Source of the DNA: Thermoguttaceae bacterium
GTDB taxonomy: Bacteria > Planctomycetota > Planctomycetia > Pirellulales > Thermoguttaceae
Length of the DNA stretch: 64,000 nucleotides
NCBI GenBank assembly: GCA_029975295.1
Contig: JARKPK010000008.1
Span: 1-64,000 of the forward strand
Reading direction: 5' to 3'
Shown: piece after piece, positions 53,263 through 63,290 of the stretch
How positions within the stretch are numbered: position 1 is the first letter of the stretch
Layout: the number at the start of each line of letters is the position of its first letter
Made by a program: the position numbers and the translations under genes
The notes under the pieces: generated by a model
What the model saw: only the letters and a program-made list of their open reading frames with translations
Database searches by the model: none
What the model was told of the DNA's origin: nothing

Positions 53263-55074
53263 ATGATCAATCATGCCTTGAAGGAAGCCGTTGCCTCGCG
53301 GGTTCTGCCCCGGGTTCAAACACCCGCCCGATATATTGGCGGCGAATGGAACTCGGTGGTGAAAGACGCCGCGGCGGTGCGCGGGCGGCTTTGCCTGTGC
53401 TTCCCCGACACCTACGGCATCGGCATGAGCCATTACGGCTTGCAGGTGCTCTACAGCTTGGTCAATGCCCGAACCGACTGGGCGTGCGAACGGGCGTTTG
53501 CTCCGTGGATCGACATGGAGCAACAACTGCGCAACGAAAGACTGCCTCTGTTCAGCCTGGAAACCTACACCCCGTTGTGCGAGTTCGACATCGTCGGCTT
53601 CAGCCTCCAGCACGATCTTTGCTACACCAACGTGCTGACGATGCTCGACCTGGGAGGGATTCGCTTGCGGGCGGACGACCGCGCGGCGGACGATCCGCTG
53701 GTGGTCGCCGGCGGTCCGTGCGCGTGGAACCCGGAACCGATGGCGGAGTTTATCGACGCGTTTGTCCTCGGAGACGGCGAAGCAGCGCTGCCGGCGGTGT
53801 GCGACGCGTGGATCGATTCGGCGGGGCGGGGGCTGTCTCGGAGCGAGCGGCTGCTGCGCCTGGCCGCCGGCCTTCCCTTCGTTTATGTGCCGCGGTTCTA
53901 CGAGCCGGCGGCATCGGGCGTCGGGCCGGGAATGGTGCGGCGAACGACCGCGGAGGTTCCTGAACGGATTGAACCAGCGGTGCTCGACGATCTCGATGCG
54001 GCCCCGCTCCCCACGTCGCCGATTGTGCCTTGGGTGGAAACGGTGCAGGATCGAATCGCGCTGGAAATCATGCGCGGTTGCCCGGGCCGATGCCGCTTCT
54101 GCCAAAGCACGACGATCAAACGGCCGCTGCGGTTCCGGTCGGTAGAGTCGATCGTCGATGCCGCACGGGCAGCGTATCGCAACACGGGCCACAACGAGAT
54201 TTCGTTGCTTTCCTTGTCGAGCAGCGATTACCGTTGGTTCGACGAACTGATGCAACGGATGCAGAGCGAGTTCCGGCCGCTGCACGTGGCTGTTTCGCTG
54301 CCAAGCCTTCGGGTGAATGAGCAACTGCGGACCGCGGCCGAGTTGCTCAACACCGACCGCCACGGCGGCCTGACGCTTGCCCCCGAGGCGGCTCGGGAAG
54401 CAATGCGCGTTCGATTGGGCAAACCGATTACCGACGATGATTTGTACGCGGGCTGCCGCAAGGCCTTCGAGTACGGCTTCTCTCGCGTCAAGCTGTATTT
54501 CCTGTGCGGTTTGCCGGGCGAGCAACCGGAAGACCTCGATGGAATCATTGAAATGGCCGAGAATGTTTCTCGCTTGGCCAAGGAGGTTTCGGGCCGTTTC
54601 GCAACCGTGGTGGCCAACGTTTCCAACTTGGTTCCCAAGCCGCATACGCCGCTTCAGTGGGAACCGATGCAAACGCGAGAGTATCTCACGGCCGCGCGTC
54701 GCCATCTGTTGGCGCGGTTGCGCCATCGCACTGTTCAACTGAAGTGCCACGACGTCGAGACCAGCCTGCTCGAAGGGATGTTCTGCCGAGGCGACCGTCG
54801 GATGGCTCACGCCATCGAGGCCGGCTGGCGAGGCGGCGCCCGATTCGATGCGTGGTCGGAACAGCTTCAAGCCGCGCGGTGGTGGGAAGCAATTGCCGCG
54901 GCTGGGATCGACGCGAACGAGGTTCTGCACACCCGTTGGCCCGCCGACGCGCGATTCCCATGGGATCACATTGTGATTCGGCAAGGACGCGACTATCTCG
55001 CCCGCGAGTGCTGTGCGATGCAGGCCGCGCTATGTCCCGGCGAAGCGGCCCCGGACGAACCTCGCGACGTTTAG
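53263..55074 (+). CDS. B12-binding-domain radical SAM protein (TIGR03960 family)
   Basis: The 603-aa protein has an N-terminal cobalamin-binding-like Rossmann region (LCLCFPDTYGIGMSHYGLQVLY, YTNVLTMLDLGGI, LVVAGGPCAWNPEPMAEF). The radical SAM core follows with CPGRCRFC at residues 273-280, then LSLSSSDYRWFDEL and LAPEAAREAMR. It matches the TIGR03960 group related to YgiQ and MiaB, whose chemistry is unassigned; members are often followed by or fused to a DUF2344 domain. That domain is absent here. ATG 53263 has AGAGG 7-8 nt upstream. Co-located genes give no hint of the substrate. Confidence 0.9.
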   Translation: MINHALKEAVASRVLPRVQTPARYIGGEWNSVVKDAAAVRGRLCLCFPDTYGIGMSHYGLQVLYSLVNARTDWACERAFAPWIDMEQQLRNERLPLFSLETYTPLCEFDIVGFSLQHDLCYTNVLTMLDLGGIRLRADDRAADDPLVVAGGPCAWNPEPMAEFIDAFVLGDGEAALPAVCDAWIDSAGRGLSRSERLLRLAAGLPFVYVPRFYEPAASGVGPGMVRRTTAEVPERIEPAVLDDLDAAPLPTSPIVPWVETVQDRIALEIMRGCPGRCRFCQSTTIKRPLRFRSVESIVDAARAAYRNTGHNEISLLSLSSSDYRWFDELMQRMQSEFRPLHVAVSLPSLRVNEQLRTAAELLNTDRHGGLTLAPEAAREAMRVRLGKPITDDDLYAGCRKAFEYGFSRVKLYFLCGLPGEQPEDLDGIIEMAENVSRLAKEVSGRFATVVANVSNLVPKPHTPLQWEPMQTREYLTAARRHLLARLRHRTVQLKCHDVETSLLEGMFCRGDRRMAHAIEAGWRGGARFDAWSEQLQAARWWEAIAAAGIDANEVLHTRWPADARFPWDHIVIRQGRDYLARECCAMQAALCPGEAAPDEPRDV

Positions 55075-55440
55075 GCGAGACTTGCCGAACAGTGTGGCGT
55101 TGATTGAGCTTTGGGCGGACGCTGACGAACAGTGTTGCAGTGCAGTCGCCCGATTCGGAGGATCAACGGCTTGTGCCGAGGCGCCCAGGGGCGACGACCG
55201 CCGGGTGGACGGCTTGTTGATCGTCGCCAGTCGGTGATCGTCGCCAGAGTGTTGTCATCGGCGACCCAATGGTCCGTCCGCCACAGCCGACCGCACCGTC
55301 CATAGGCTGCACCGTCTATAGACCGCCGCATCAGCCGGCTGCACCGCCAGCCGACCGTGTGCCGCTGTTGTTAACGCTCTTTGCTTGCAGAAGATCGGCA
55401 ATTGCGCGATCTGTGCGACGGACTACTCGGCTGCGAGGGG
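55075..55440. other. 366-nt convergent intergenic region with short direct repeats
   Basis: No gene. GATCGTCGCCAG occurs at 55219-55230 and again at 55236-55247 (17-nt period). GAACAGTGT occurs twice (near 55087 and 55128). A CTGCACCG-type unit recurs near 55303 and 55330-55350. No clear terminator was seen for either convergent gene. Confidence 0.35.
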
Positions 55441-57894
55441 CTATTCGGCGATGAGAACCGGCGACGCCAGCTTGACGCCGTTGCACTCTGCCGTCTGGGC
55501 GCCATGGTGGCGGAAGACGACCGTGGTGGTCCGACCGTCGATCGTCAGGCTTATTCCGGCCGCGTTCTCGCCGGTCAAGCGGCGGCACCGCACGCGATCA
55601 GGCCGATAGGGCGCGGCCGCGCGGCGCCCGCCTTCGTCGATATGGTAGGGAACGATGACCGTGAATGCGCCTATGTTGTTGAGCGCCTTTTCCGTGCCGG
55701 CCTCAAGATGGAATTGGTTGGGAAACGGCTTCTTCGGCGGCGGGTTGTAACCATCCCATTGGCGGAACGCGAGCTCAACAGGGGCCGAATACTGCACGAT
55801 GCAGCCCGCCCCGGGTTGTTCGACACGAAGCTGTTGAGCTGCCGCGTCGATTTCGAACTGCGAGAACGCGTGGAGCATGAACTGGAAGGTACTCGGCTTC
55901 TCGGCGGCCAACTCGTCGTAGATCACGACGAAGGGCCGATCGGGCGTTTGACGGCTGTTGGGCGCTGATGGGGCGTTGGGCCGATCTGCACGGACCAACG
56001 CCACGTGGCGGATTGCTCGCTTGAGCCTTCCGCCGTAGGCTTCGGCGGCGTCGCCCGCCACATAATCGCACCGCGGAGAGAAGTGTTCGGCGACGATCGC
56101 GCCGCGCGAAGCGGCGCTGTGTTTGACTTGTCCCTCGCCGTTGACCAACACGCCGTTTTGAGCCACCGTGTTGTGTACCCATTGGGTGTGAAACTTGCTG
56201 CCGTGCAAATCGCGGTACACGCAGGTCGTCAGCAGTGCGCGGCCGAATGCGTTGAGCAGGAACGTGTTCTGCGGGTTGTGGCCGTGGCTTTGCGAGCCCA
56301 TCGGGCTGGATTTGAATAGGAGGTGTACGTCGTCGCGGCCGTCAAGCAGACTGGTGTGCAAGCTGGCGACGCCGATCCCGTGAAAGACCTTCGACGGGGG
56401 CAAATCGGTCGGCGACTTCGGGGCAGGGGAGGGGGGGAGGTTCGCCTGATAGAGGAACCCGAGCCAACCGCCGTCGGGCTTCATGTTCCATTGGTCGGCC
56501 CACCATTTCCAGTAGGGGGCGCGGGCCGACGCCGCGCGGTTGCCGCTTGCGCGAAGGTGATAGTCGAGCCACCCGCCCCAGGCGGCCGAGGGTGTTCGAT
56601 CGGACAAATCGCCGAAACCCATGTTCGGCGAACCCGGCGGCGCGACGTACATGGCGTAGTCGGCCACTTGGCTGTAGAAGGGCTTTTGATAGGCGTCGAT
56701 TTTCAAGGCCGATTGGGCCACCTGAAGCCACCACACAGCTTTGGCGTTGTAGCCGGCCCAGTAGCTCACTCCTTCGTGCCAGCCGCCGTCGTCGTCGGCC
56801 CAGACTGGGTAGCACGCATAGAACTTGTTGACGGCATAGTCGAGCCAGATTTCAGCCTCGGGCGCCTCGTCGAGCATGGCGATGGCGCTTTCGGCCATTT
56901 TGTGCCAAACACGGTTCCCGTGGCTGTTGTAGGGCCGATTCAGATGCCCGACGCCCAGTTGCACTTCGCCACTTTCCCAACAGTCTTTGATCCGCCGCCG
57001 AATTACGGCCTGGAACTGGGCGCGGTCGTCAGGGCTGAGGGTGTCGTAGGCCCAGTCGTAGGCGCGCGCCGGGCGGAAAAGCAAGGGCTTGGCGGCCTCG
57101 CAGTTCAATCGGAAGTTCGTTGGGCCGTCCGGGTTCCAAGAGGCGAGGTGCATGATCCAGCGACGAGCGGCCTCGCCATACTTCTTCTCTTGGCTGATCA
57201 GATAGACAAAGGCGATGATTTCGGCCTCTTTGCAGGCCTTTTCGGTTTGCTCGCGATTGGGCCACCAGTACTTCACCAATTCGTCGTTTTCTTTGTCGCG
57301 GGCAGAGCCGAGATGCACCGGTTCGGGCGTGGGGCCGGCCGCGATAACCTGGTCAGCGGTTTTCTTTATCTGCTGGAACTGCGCGGCAAGGGTGGTTCGA
57401 GCAAGCTCGCGAAGCCGCGGCAAATCCTCCGGCCGCATGAAGAGTCGGGGATGGCCCTTGGGAACTCGCTGCCTTTGCTCGGCGCGTGTGGGCATGGGAA
57501 ACGGCGCCGCGTCGTTCGGCAAGATGAATGATCGGGCAAGGCTGGGCCCGGATCGCTCGCCCTTCTTATTCACGTAGTAGTAGCGCCACCAGTACTTTCC
57601 TACTGGAAGCACCGAGTGGTGAGTGTAGGTCGGCCACGCAATCCCCTCGACGATCTGACTGTTGCGAAACTCGGGGTTGCCCGCCCACTCGACGACGTAC
57701 CCGGCAGCGTCGGCCAAGTGAACCCAAGTCAGCGACGGCGGGTTGAGCCGAACCGTTGCGCCGTCCGCGGGACGGTATCCCCAATCGTCGAGGCGAGCCG
57801 GTCGATTGTCGATTCGGAGTTCAGCCGCTTGGCCGACGGCTTGGCTGACGGCGACTGCCAAAGCGAACAAGATGGGCGTAGTCCCCATCGCCAT
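55441..57894 (-). CDS. exported DUF4962 / heparinase II-III-like polysaccharide lyase family protein
   Basis: This 817-aa exported protein starts at an ATG giving signal MAMGTTPILFALAVAVSQA; an ATG at 58062 would add 56 residues of low-complexity sequence. Residues 30-130 are a fibronectin-like DUF4962 head (TWVHLADAAGYVVEWAGNP, GKYWWRYYYVNKKGE). Residues 140-500 form an alpha/alpha toroid with WDYHLRASGN- and YWAGYNAKAVWWL-like helices. A C-terminal beta-sandwich has SHGHNPQNTFLLNAFG. This is the heparinase II/III and alginate-lyase-type layout, implying degradation of acidic polysaccharides in the periplasm or outside. No other polysaccharide genes are adjacent. Confidence 0.82.
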   Translation of the reverse strand: MAMGTTPILFALAVAVSQAVGQAAELRIDNRPARLDDWGYRPADGATVRLNPPSLTWVHLADAAGYVVEWAGNPEFRNSQIVEGIAWPTYTHHSVLPVGKYWWRYYYVNKKGERSGPSLARSFILPNDAAPFPMPTRAEQRQRVPKGHPRLFMRPEDLPRLRELARTTLAAQFQQIKKTADQVIAAGPTPEPVHLGSARDKENDELVKYWWPNREQTEKACKEAEIIAFVYLISQEKKYGEAARRWIMHLASWNPDGPTNFRLNCEAAKPLLFRPARAYDWAYDTLSPDDRAQFQAVIRRRIKDCWESGEVQLGVGHLNRPYNSHGNRVWHKMAESAIAMLDEAPEAEIWLDYAVNKFYACYPVWADDDGGWHEGVSYWAGYNAKAVWWLQVAQSALKIDAYQKPFYSQVADYAMYVAPPGSPNMGFGDLSDRTPSAAWGGWLDYHLRASGNRAASARAPYWKWWADQWNMKPDGGWLGFLYQANLPPSPAPKSPTDLPPSKVFHGIGVASLHTSLLDGRDDVHLLFKSSPMGSQSHGHNPQNTFLLNAFGRALLTTCVYRDLHGSKFHTQWVHNTVAQNGVLVNGEGQVKHSAASRGAIVAEHFSPRCDYVAGDAAEAYGGRLKRAIRHVALVRADRPNAPSAPNSRQTPDRPFVVIYDELAAEKPSTFQFMLHAFSQFEIDAAAQQLRVEQPGAGCIVQYSAPVELAFRQWDGYNPPPKKPFPNQFHLEAGTEKALNNIGAFTVIVPYHIDEGGRRAAAPYRPDRVRCRRLTGENAAGISLTIDGRTTTVVFRHHGAQTAECNGVKLASPVLIAE

Positions 57895-58551
57895 GATCGC
57901 CCGGAGTCTGCTCAGGCGACGGGCGACACGCGGCTCGCCCCGACCAATCTTTTGACCTGTCGGCGCTGCTGCGGCCGGTTCCGCTTTGATGGCCCCCGTG
58001 CCGACGGACAACTGCCGAGGAACACGAGCAGACCGCTTTAAGGAACTGGGTATGATGCGCATGTTTGGTCTCGCATGGACTGAGGATGGAAGGGGATTCG
58101 GAATGGGCGCGACCGTGGTTGGGCAACGGCTGTGGGGCCAAACGGTGGGCAGAACGCGTGTCGATCCGGGAAAGGCGCGGCAGAGCAATGCAACCTTACT
58201 GCTTGGCAGAGCAAAGCAACACGGCCGACCTATGGGCGGTCGGCTTCTGCGGACAAAGGGCTGTTGTGGCGTTAAATCGGTTGGGCGAGGATCCGTTCCA
58301 TTGGCACCGCGAGCGTCCGTTTGCCGCCGCCGGGGCCGCCAAACGCGATTGCACAATTACGGAAGCGAATGCCATCGCGGCCGAGGGGCCAATCGCGTGC
58401 AATGAGCGCTGGGGCTGCCGTGCGTATTCCGCGGTTCTGTTTGGGGTTATGATATACTGCCCGCAGCGCGTTCCGCTACCAGGCGCCGTGCCCGGGGGCG
58501 GAAGTTGGAGCAGGTGCGAAGCGCGAGCGCCATTACAACGGGGATCAGCGA
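57895..58551. promoter_or_regulatory. divergent intergenic region with candidate extended -10 promoter
   Basis: No convincing gene lies between the DUF4962 gene (-) and the enolase-superfamily gene (+). TGaTATACT at 58450-58458 (+) is a good extended -10 element, about 94 nt upstream of the ATG at 58552; the -35 region is poor, as expected for extended -10 promoters. The rest shows no terminator or repeat of note. Confidence 0.35.
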
Positions 58552-59922
58552 ATGGGCAAACCGAGCGACGTAAAGCTGGTCGAGACTTCGACGGACACAC
58601 AGTACCTCAAGTACCGGGCGCCGATGAAGTTCGGAGGTCGGGTCGTTACTGATGTCGTCTTGTTGAATGTGACGGCGGTCGTGGAATGCCGTGATGGTCG
58701 TCGCGGGGTAGGACGCGGATCGATGACCATGGGCAATGTCTGGGCGTGGCCCAGTTCGGTGGTGTCCACGGAGAAGTCGCTGGAAGCGATGGTCGAATTA
58801 GGCCGTCGCTTGGCTACGCTGGCCGCCGACAATCCGTCGTGGGGGCACCCGTTGGAGCTGGCGCATCAATGGTCGGCTGCATACTCGGAGGAGGCAAACG
58901 CGATTTGCCAGCGTTTGGGGCTTGCAGAGCCGATGCCTCGGCTTGCCCAATTGGTGGCCGCCAGTCCGATTGATGCGGCAGTCCACGACGCCTTTGGGCA
59001 TGCCCTTGGTGAGAACTCGTACAATCTGCTTTCGGCCGATTACTGCAACCGAGATCTGTCGGCCTATTTGTCGCCGGAGTTCTCGGGCGAGCACCTCGAC
59101 CGATACACGCTGAGAACGCCCAAGCCCTCGATGCCGCTTTATCATTTGGTCGGTGCGCTCGATCCGCTTACCGAGGGCGACTTGACGGAGCGAGTGGGCG
59201 ACGGCTTGCCCGAAACCTTGGCCGAATGGATCGTTGCCGACGGATTGACGCATCTGAAGATCAAGCTGGCCGGCGACGACTTGGCCTGGGACGTGGATCG
59301 CGTGGTGGGGGTGGAACGCGTTGCCCAAGAAGCCCAGGCTCGTCGCGGCTGTTCTCGATGGTGGTACTCGGCTGATTTCAACGAAAAATGCCCTAACGTC
59401 GAGTATGTTCTGGAGTTTCTTGCTGAAGTGCGCCGGCGGGCGCCGGCGGCCTACGAGCGGCTTCAGTACATCGAGCAACCGACGCATCGCGACCTGAAAG
59501 CCCACCCCGAAAACCGCATGCATCGCGCCGCCGAACTGAAGCCGGTGGTCATCGACGAATCGTTGGTCGATTACGAAAGCCTGTTGCTCGCCCGCGAAAT
59601 GGGCTACTCGGGCGTTGCGCTGAAGGCCTGCAAGGGCCACAGCGAGGCGCTGCTGATGGCGGCGGCCGCGCAGAAGTTCCGCATGTTCCTGTGCGTGCAA
59701 GACTTGACTTGCCCGGGGGCATCCTTCCTGCACTCGGCCAGTTTGTCGGCCCGCATTCCCGCTGTGGCCGCCATTGAGGGGAACGCCAGACAGTACTGTC
59801 CGGCGGGCAATCAGGGGTGGGACGAGCGGTTTCCGACGATGTTTCGCGTCCAAGACGGGTCGCTGGGCACCGGCGTCTTAGTGTTGCCCGGGCTCGGGTT
59901 CAACCAGCAACCGGCAGAGTGA
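58552..59922 (+). CDS. enolase superfamily (mandelate racemase/muconate lactonizing-like) protein
   Basis: The 456-aa protein of the enolase superfamily abstracts an alpha-proton next to a carboxylate using Mg. Barrel landmarks are HLKIKLAG (KxK acid/base pair), the metal ligands SADFNEKC (Asp), QYIEQPTHR (Glu) and VVIDESLV (Asp), and the final ALKACKGHSEALL (Lys). The N-terminal capping region is long. Substrate and reaction (racemase, dehydratase or cycloisomerase) are not predictable. There is no signal peptide, so it is probably cytosolic. It stands alone, 356 nt before the next gene. Confidence 0.8.
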   Translation: MGKPSDVKLVETSTDTQYLKYRAPMKFGGRVVTDVVLLNVTAVVECRDGRRGVGRGSMTMGNVWAWPSSVVSTEKSLEAMVELGRRLATLAADNPSWGHPLELAHQWSAAYSEEANAICQRLGLAEPMPRLAQLVAASPIDAAVHDAFGHALGENSYNLLSADYCNRDLSAYLSPEFSGEHLDRYTLRTPKPSMPLYHLVGALDPLTEGDLTERVGDGLPETLAEWIVADGLTHLKIKLAGDDLAWDVDRVVGVERVAQEAQARRGCSRWWYSADFNEKCPNVEYVLEFLAEVRRRAPAAYERLQYIEQPTHRDLKAHPENRMHRAAELKPVVIDESLVDYESLLLAREMGYSGVALKACKGHSEALLMAAAAQKFRMFLCVQDLTCPGASFLHSASLSARIPAVAAIEGNARQYCPAGNQGWDERFPTMFRVQDGSLGTGVLVLPGLGFNQQPAE

Positions 59923-60278
59923 ACCCGGAGTGAGCCGAGCGGCTGGTGAAAGTCGGCGACGCTGCGCCGCCCGACGGCGACACGGCGACTGTGGCCTTGG
60001 GCGCCGCGGCATGTAAAATATCTGACGGTGGAATCGCGATCGCCGTTGGCCTGTCGGCGAAGTGTGCCGATTCGCAACGGTGGTGTGTAAGGCATTGTTG
60101 GCTGGAATCGCGGAAAGGCGAAGGCCGCGACAGGTTTTCCTCTGGGCGGTAGGCGGTCGGAGACTTGCGATTGCTGCCGAGGCAGTCTCTCCGTGGATTT
60201 CGCTGGGGCCGGCTGCGCCGGCGGTCGGCGTTGGACCGAAATATCTTCGACACTCGGCGTTGCGTGGGCGGATTGCGC
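59923..60278. other. 356-nt intergenic region
   Basis: No gene, terminator or repeat was recognised. TGTAAAATATC at 60010-60020 is AT-rich and could be part of a promoter for the following protease, but no matching -35 is present. Confidence 0.3.
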
Positions 60279-62201
60279 ATGTTCCTTCTCAACGGCAACC
60301 CGGGTTGCGAAACATCGCTGCTTAGGCGGAAGGTTTCTCGGCTTGGGGCGACCTGGGCCTGGGTTCTACTGATCTTCGGGTTGCTCCCATCGCTGGCGTC
60401 GGCGGCTCCGGCGGTTGTTGCCAATCGGACCAACGAACGGGTCTTCTTTGCGGTTCCCTCAGAGCCGGGGCGGGCCGGTGGCCCGATGCGCACCGTTCCG
60501 CTTGACGCTCATCAGACGATCACATTGCAGGCCGACGAGCCGCTCTCCGCGGCCGTTTATCTCGATGGGGCGTGGCAGAAGGCGGTTCTTGCGCCGTACT
60601 CGATTTATTATTTCGTCGAGTCGGAAGGGAAGACGCTGTTTGCGCCGGTCAATTTGGCGGGCGGCCTTGGCCCGTCGTCGCTGTCGGCCGCCCGTGGGGC
60701 CTCGGGCGGCGCCCGGGCTGCATTGGCGGTGATTCCAGTGATGATTTTGGTGGACGATGACGAGCCGGCCGTTCGTGCGGCTTGGGAGAAACGGCTGCGG
60801 GAGCGCATGCGCGAAGCATCGGAGATATTCGAGTACACGGCGCGGGTGCGGTTTGATGTGGCGGCGGTCGGCACGTGGCAGAGCGACAACGCGATTGTGC
60901 GGTTCGAGCAATCGTTGGCGGAGTTCGAGCGGAAGGTCGATCCGCACCCGGCCCGACTCGCCGTGGGGTTTACCAGCCAGTACCGCATTCCCCAGGGCTA
61001 CACGCACCTTGGCGGCACGCGTGGGCCGTTGCATTCGCACGTTCTGATCCGCGAATGGTCGCAGCACGTCAGCGCTCGCGAACGGCTGGAGATTCTGGTG
61101 CATGAATTGGGGCACGTTCTCGGGGCCGTTCATTCCATCGAACCCGACTCGGTGATGAGGCCCCACTTGGGCGATCGGCGGTCGAATGCAAAGCAGTTCG
61201 AGATCAAGTTCGATCCGGCCAACGCGTTCTGCATGTTTATTCTGGGCGAAGAACTGCGCTGGGGCAGGGCGGCGTCGTTCGATCGGATCGATCCGATGGC
61301 CAAGCAATGGCTTCGGGCCGCTTATCAGGCTTTGGCCGAGGGGTCGGGCGAGGATCGGACGGCGTTGCACTATTTGGCCCTGCTCGACGGGGGGCGCCCG
61401 GCCTCCACGAAGATCGAATTGCCGACGGCGTGGGCGCGCGACGCGGCCGGTGTGCGTCAGGCGGTGGCCGATGCGGCCCGTCGCAACGCAGAACTGCCGG
61501 CCGGGCCGGGCCGAGCCGCGGGAATCGATTGCCGAGCCGCGGGCGACACCTTGGGCGAATTGCTAGTGCGCCGCGCCGCTTCGGCTGCTCGCGAATTGCC
61601 GCCCGAGCGGGCTGCTCGGGCGTTCTTGCTCGGACTGGGATCAACCGTGGACGATACCGAATGGGCCCGGTTCGCGCCGGTGCTGGCGGGCGTGCTGGGC
61701 CAAGTTGAGCCGCGGGCCAACGGTCGGTTAGCCGAAAACGCCGTCGAACAGCCGACGATTCACGGTCGGGCGGACCTTTGGAAGCACTTCGTACTCGGCG
61801 CCATGATTGCCGGACTGTTCGGCGCCGACACGGCTGAGGCTGCTGCAATCGCGAAGGAAGCCGCCGATGCACGATCGGGCAGCGGTTTCAGCTTCGCTGA
61901 TCTGGCGGCCGGATTTGCAGGCATTCGATTCGCCCAGCATGTTCATCGCGAGAAGGGGGCGATCGGCCGGTTGAGCATCGAGTTCGAGATCGCCCAATTC
62001 GTCCCCGAAACGAAACGGCTGCCGGAGGGGATCGGCTGGAACGATTTCCAACGAGACTACGGTTCGACGAACGACCCCCGTTTTCACCAGGCGGTTGCCG
62101 CCGTCAGGGAACTTGTCGACCGCATGCCCGGGCCGTCTGCGGCCGACGGAGATCAAGCGAGCTCCGTTGATCGATTGCCGGCCTTGACGCGGCCGCGTTG
62201 A
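60279..62201 (+). CDS. exported matrixin-like zinc metalloprotease-type protein
   Basis: The 640-aa protein starts at ATG 60279 with a basic head and a hydrophobic core (SRLGATWAWVLLIFGLLPSLASA), a signal peptide. The catalytic zinc motif HELGHVLGAVH spans 275-285, followed by SVMRP with the Met-turn at about 293. The His-His-His plus Met-turn spacing is that of matrixin/metzincin proteases. The N-terminal 250 residues hold beta-rich segments (VYLDGAWQKAVLAPYSIYYF) and the C-terminal 300 residues are helical and unassigned. It is probably periplasmic or secreted. The next gene is 226 nt away. Confidence 0.8.
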   Translation: MFLLNGNPGCETSLLRRKVSRLGATWAWVLLIFGLLPSLASAAPAVVANRTNERVFFAVPSEPGRAGGPMRTVPLDAHQTITLQADEPLSAAVYLDGAWQKAVLAPYSIYYFVESEGKTLFAPVNLAGGLGPSSLSAARGASGGARAALAVIPVMILVDDDEPAVRAAWEKRLRERMREASEIFEYTARVRFDVAAVGTWQSDNAIVRFEQSLAEFERKVDPHPARLAVGFTSQYRIPQGYTHLGGTRGPLHSHVLIREWSQHVSARERLEILVHELGHVLGAVHSIEPDSVMRPHLGDRRSNAKQFEIKFDPANAFCMFILGEELRWGRAASFDRIDPMAKQWLRAAYQALAEGSGEDRTALHYLALLDGGRPASTKIELPTAWARDAAGVRQAVADAARRNAELPAGPGRAAGIDCRAAGDTLGELLVRRAASAARELPPERAARAFLLGLGSTVDDTEWARFAPVLAGVLGQVEPRANGRLAENAVEQPTIHGRADLWKHFVLGAMIAGLFGADTAEAAAIAKEAADARSGSGFSFADLAAGFAGIRFAQHVHREKGAIGRLSIEFEIAQFVPETKRLPEGIGWNDFQRDYGSTNDPRFHQAVAAVRELVDRMPGPSAADGDQASSVDRLPALTRPR

Positions 62202-62427
62202 TCGCCAGGGTCTCCCGAGAAAACGGCGGCAGCGCCGCCGACTGGTTGCGGGGGGAATAGAGTTGCGAAGCGAGCGCGGTTGTTGCCAATCGTGCCGGGC
62301 GTTGGGGCGGTTGGTGATTGCCGACAATGCTCGTGCGCGACCAGCGAATCGGCAGCAGTCGCAGCATTGTTGCCGCCGCAAGCGGTTGTCTCGCTGACGA
62401 GCCACCAGGTTTTCCTGCCAAACAGCA

Positions 62428-63069
62428 ATGATCGAGCCTTCCGCCGATCCTCCGGAAAGACCGACATCGGAGACGGACGCACCGCCGCCGTCGAACTCGC
62501 GGCCCGTATTTGCGGCAGAGGCCTGCCGCGTGTCGTCTGAAGAACCGGCCGATGGTGAACATGATCGCCGGCCCAGTGATTCCGCGAAGGGGGCTGCGAC
62601 GGACCGGGCCGCCAACCGTTCGCGGGGAAATGCAAACAATGTTTCTTGCCAACGCGAGCGTCGTCGCAGCCCCTTGGCCCAGTGGTGCGACGAACGGGTG
62701 CTCAACCCGGCCGAGCAGGTTGCTGCTGCCGTGTTGACGGCGATTGCGCTGATGTTCGTGGCGCTGTGGTGGGTGTGGCAGGGCGCGGTCACGGGCAGAA
62801 CGATCGACGTTGATCGCGCGCCGCCCGTCCCGATTTCGTTCGTGGTGAATGTCAATGAAGCGGACTGGCCCGAATTGAGTCAGTTGCCCGGCATTGGGCC
62901 GGTGCTGGCGCAAAGAATCGTCGCCAGCCGTGCGCAGGACGGGCCGTTTCGATCGGTTGATGACTTGCGCCGCGTGCAAGGGATTGGGCCGATCACGATT
63001 GAGCGACTGCGGCCGCACGTGGCGACGCTGTTGACCGCGGACTCCCTGGCCGATGGAACGGACAGGTGA
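62428..63069 (+). CDS. ComEA-like membrane-anchored helix-hairpin-helix protein
   Basis: The 213-aa protein has a disordered N-terminus rich in Pro, Ser, Glu and Arg (about 1-90), one TM segment (VAAAVLTAIALMFVALWWVW, about 98-117) and a C-terminal helix-hairpin-helix pair with LPGIGPVLAQRIV and VQGIGPITIERL. HhH proteins of this type (ComEA) bind double-stranded DNA, often during uptake; ComEA normally has the same order of TM and HhH. No comEC or pilus gene is adjacent. The 62202-62427 gap upstream includes a GGCGGC-AGC-GCCGCC hairpin at 62225-62239 without a T tail. Confidence 0.85.
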   Translation: MIEPSADPPERPTSETDAPPPSNSRPVFAAEACRVSSEEPADGEHDRRPSDSAKGAATDRAANRSRGNANNVSCQRERRRSPLAQWCDERVLNPAEQVAAAVLTAIALMFVALWWVWQGAVTGRTIDVDRAPPVPISFVVNVNEADWPELSQLPGIGPVLAQRIVASRAQDGPFRSVDDLRRVQGIGPITIERLRPHVATLLTADSLADGTDR

Positions 63070-63290
63070 GCATGTGCCGACCGGATGCTCTAGCCGCGAT
63101 GGAATCGGCTGCCGAGGCGACGCTCGCAATCCCCGTTGGAGAGACGCTCGGAACGAACATGGAATTAGGCCGACGGTCAAGATGCCGGTGCGGGAACGAA
63201 GTTCTGGCCTAGGAAGCGTCATCCTGTCGCCGCATTGCCTGGTGTGCGAATTGAGACCTTCCTGCAAGAATTGCGAAGGAGACCACTGCC

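Noticed and set aside
57986..58652. Two overlapping plus-strand frames of 139 and 195 codons upstream of the enolase-superfamily gene
   Set aside because: Gly/Arg-rich translations, no conserved motif, and the second runs into the real gene out of frame.
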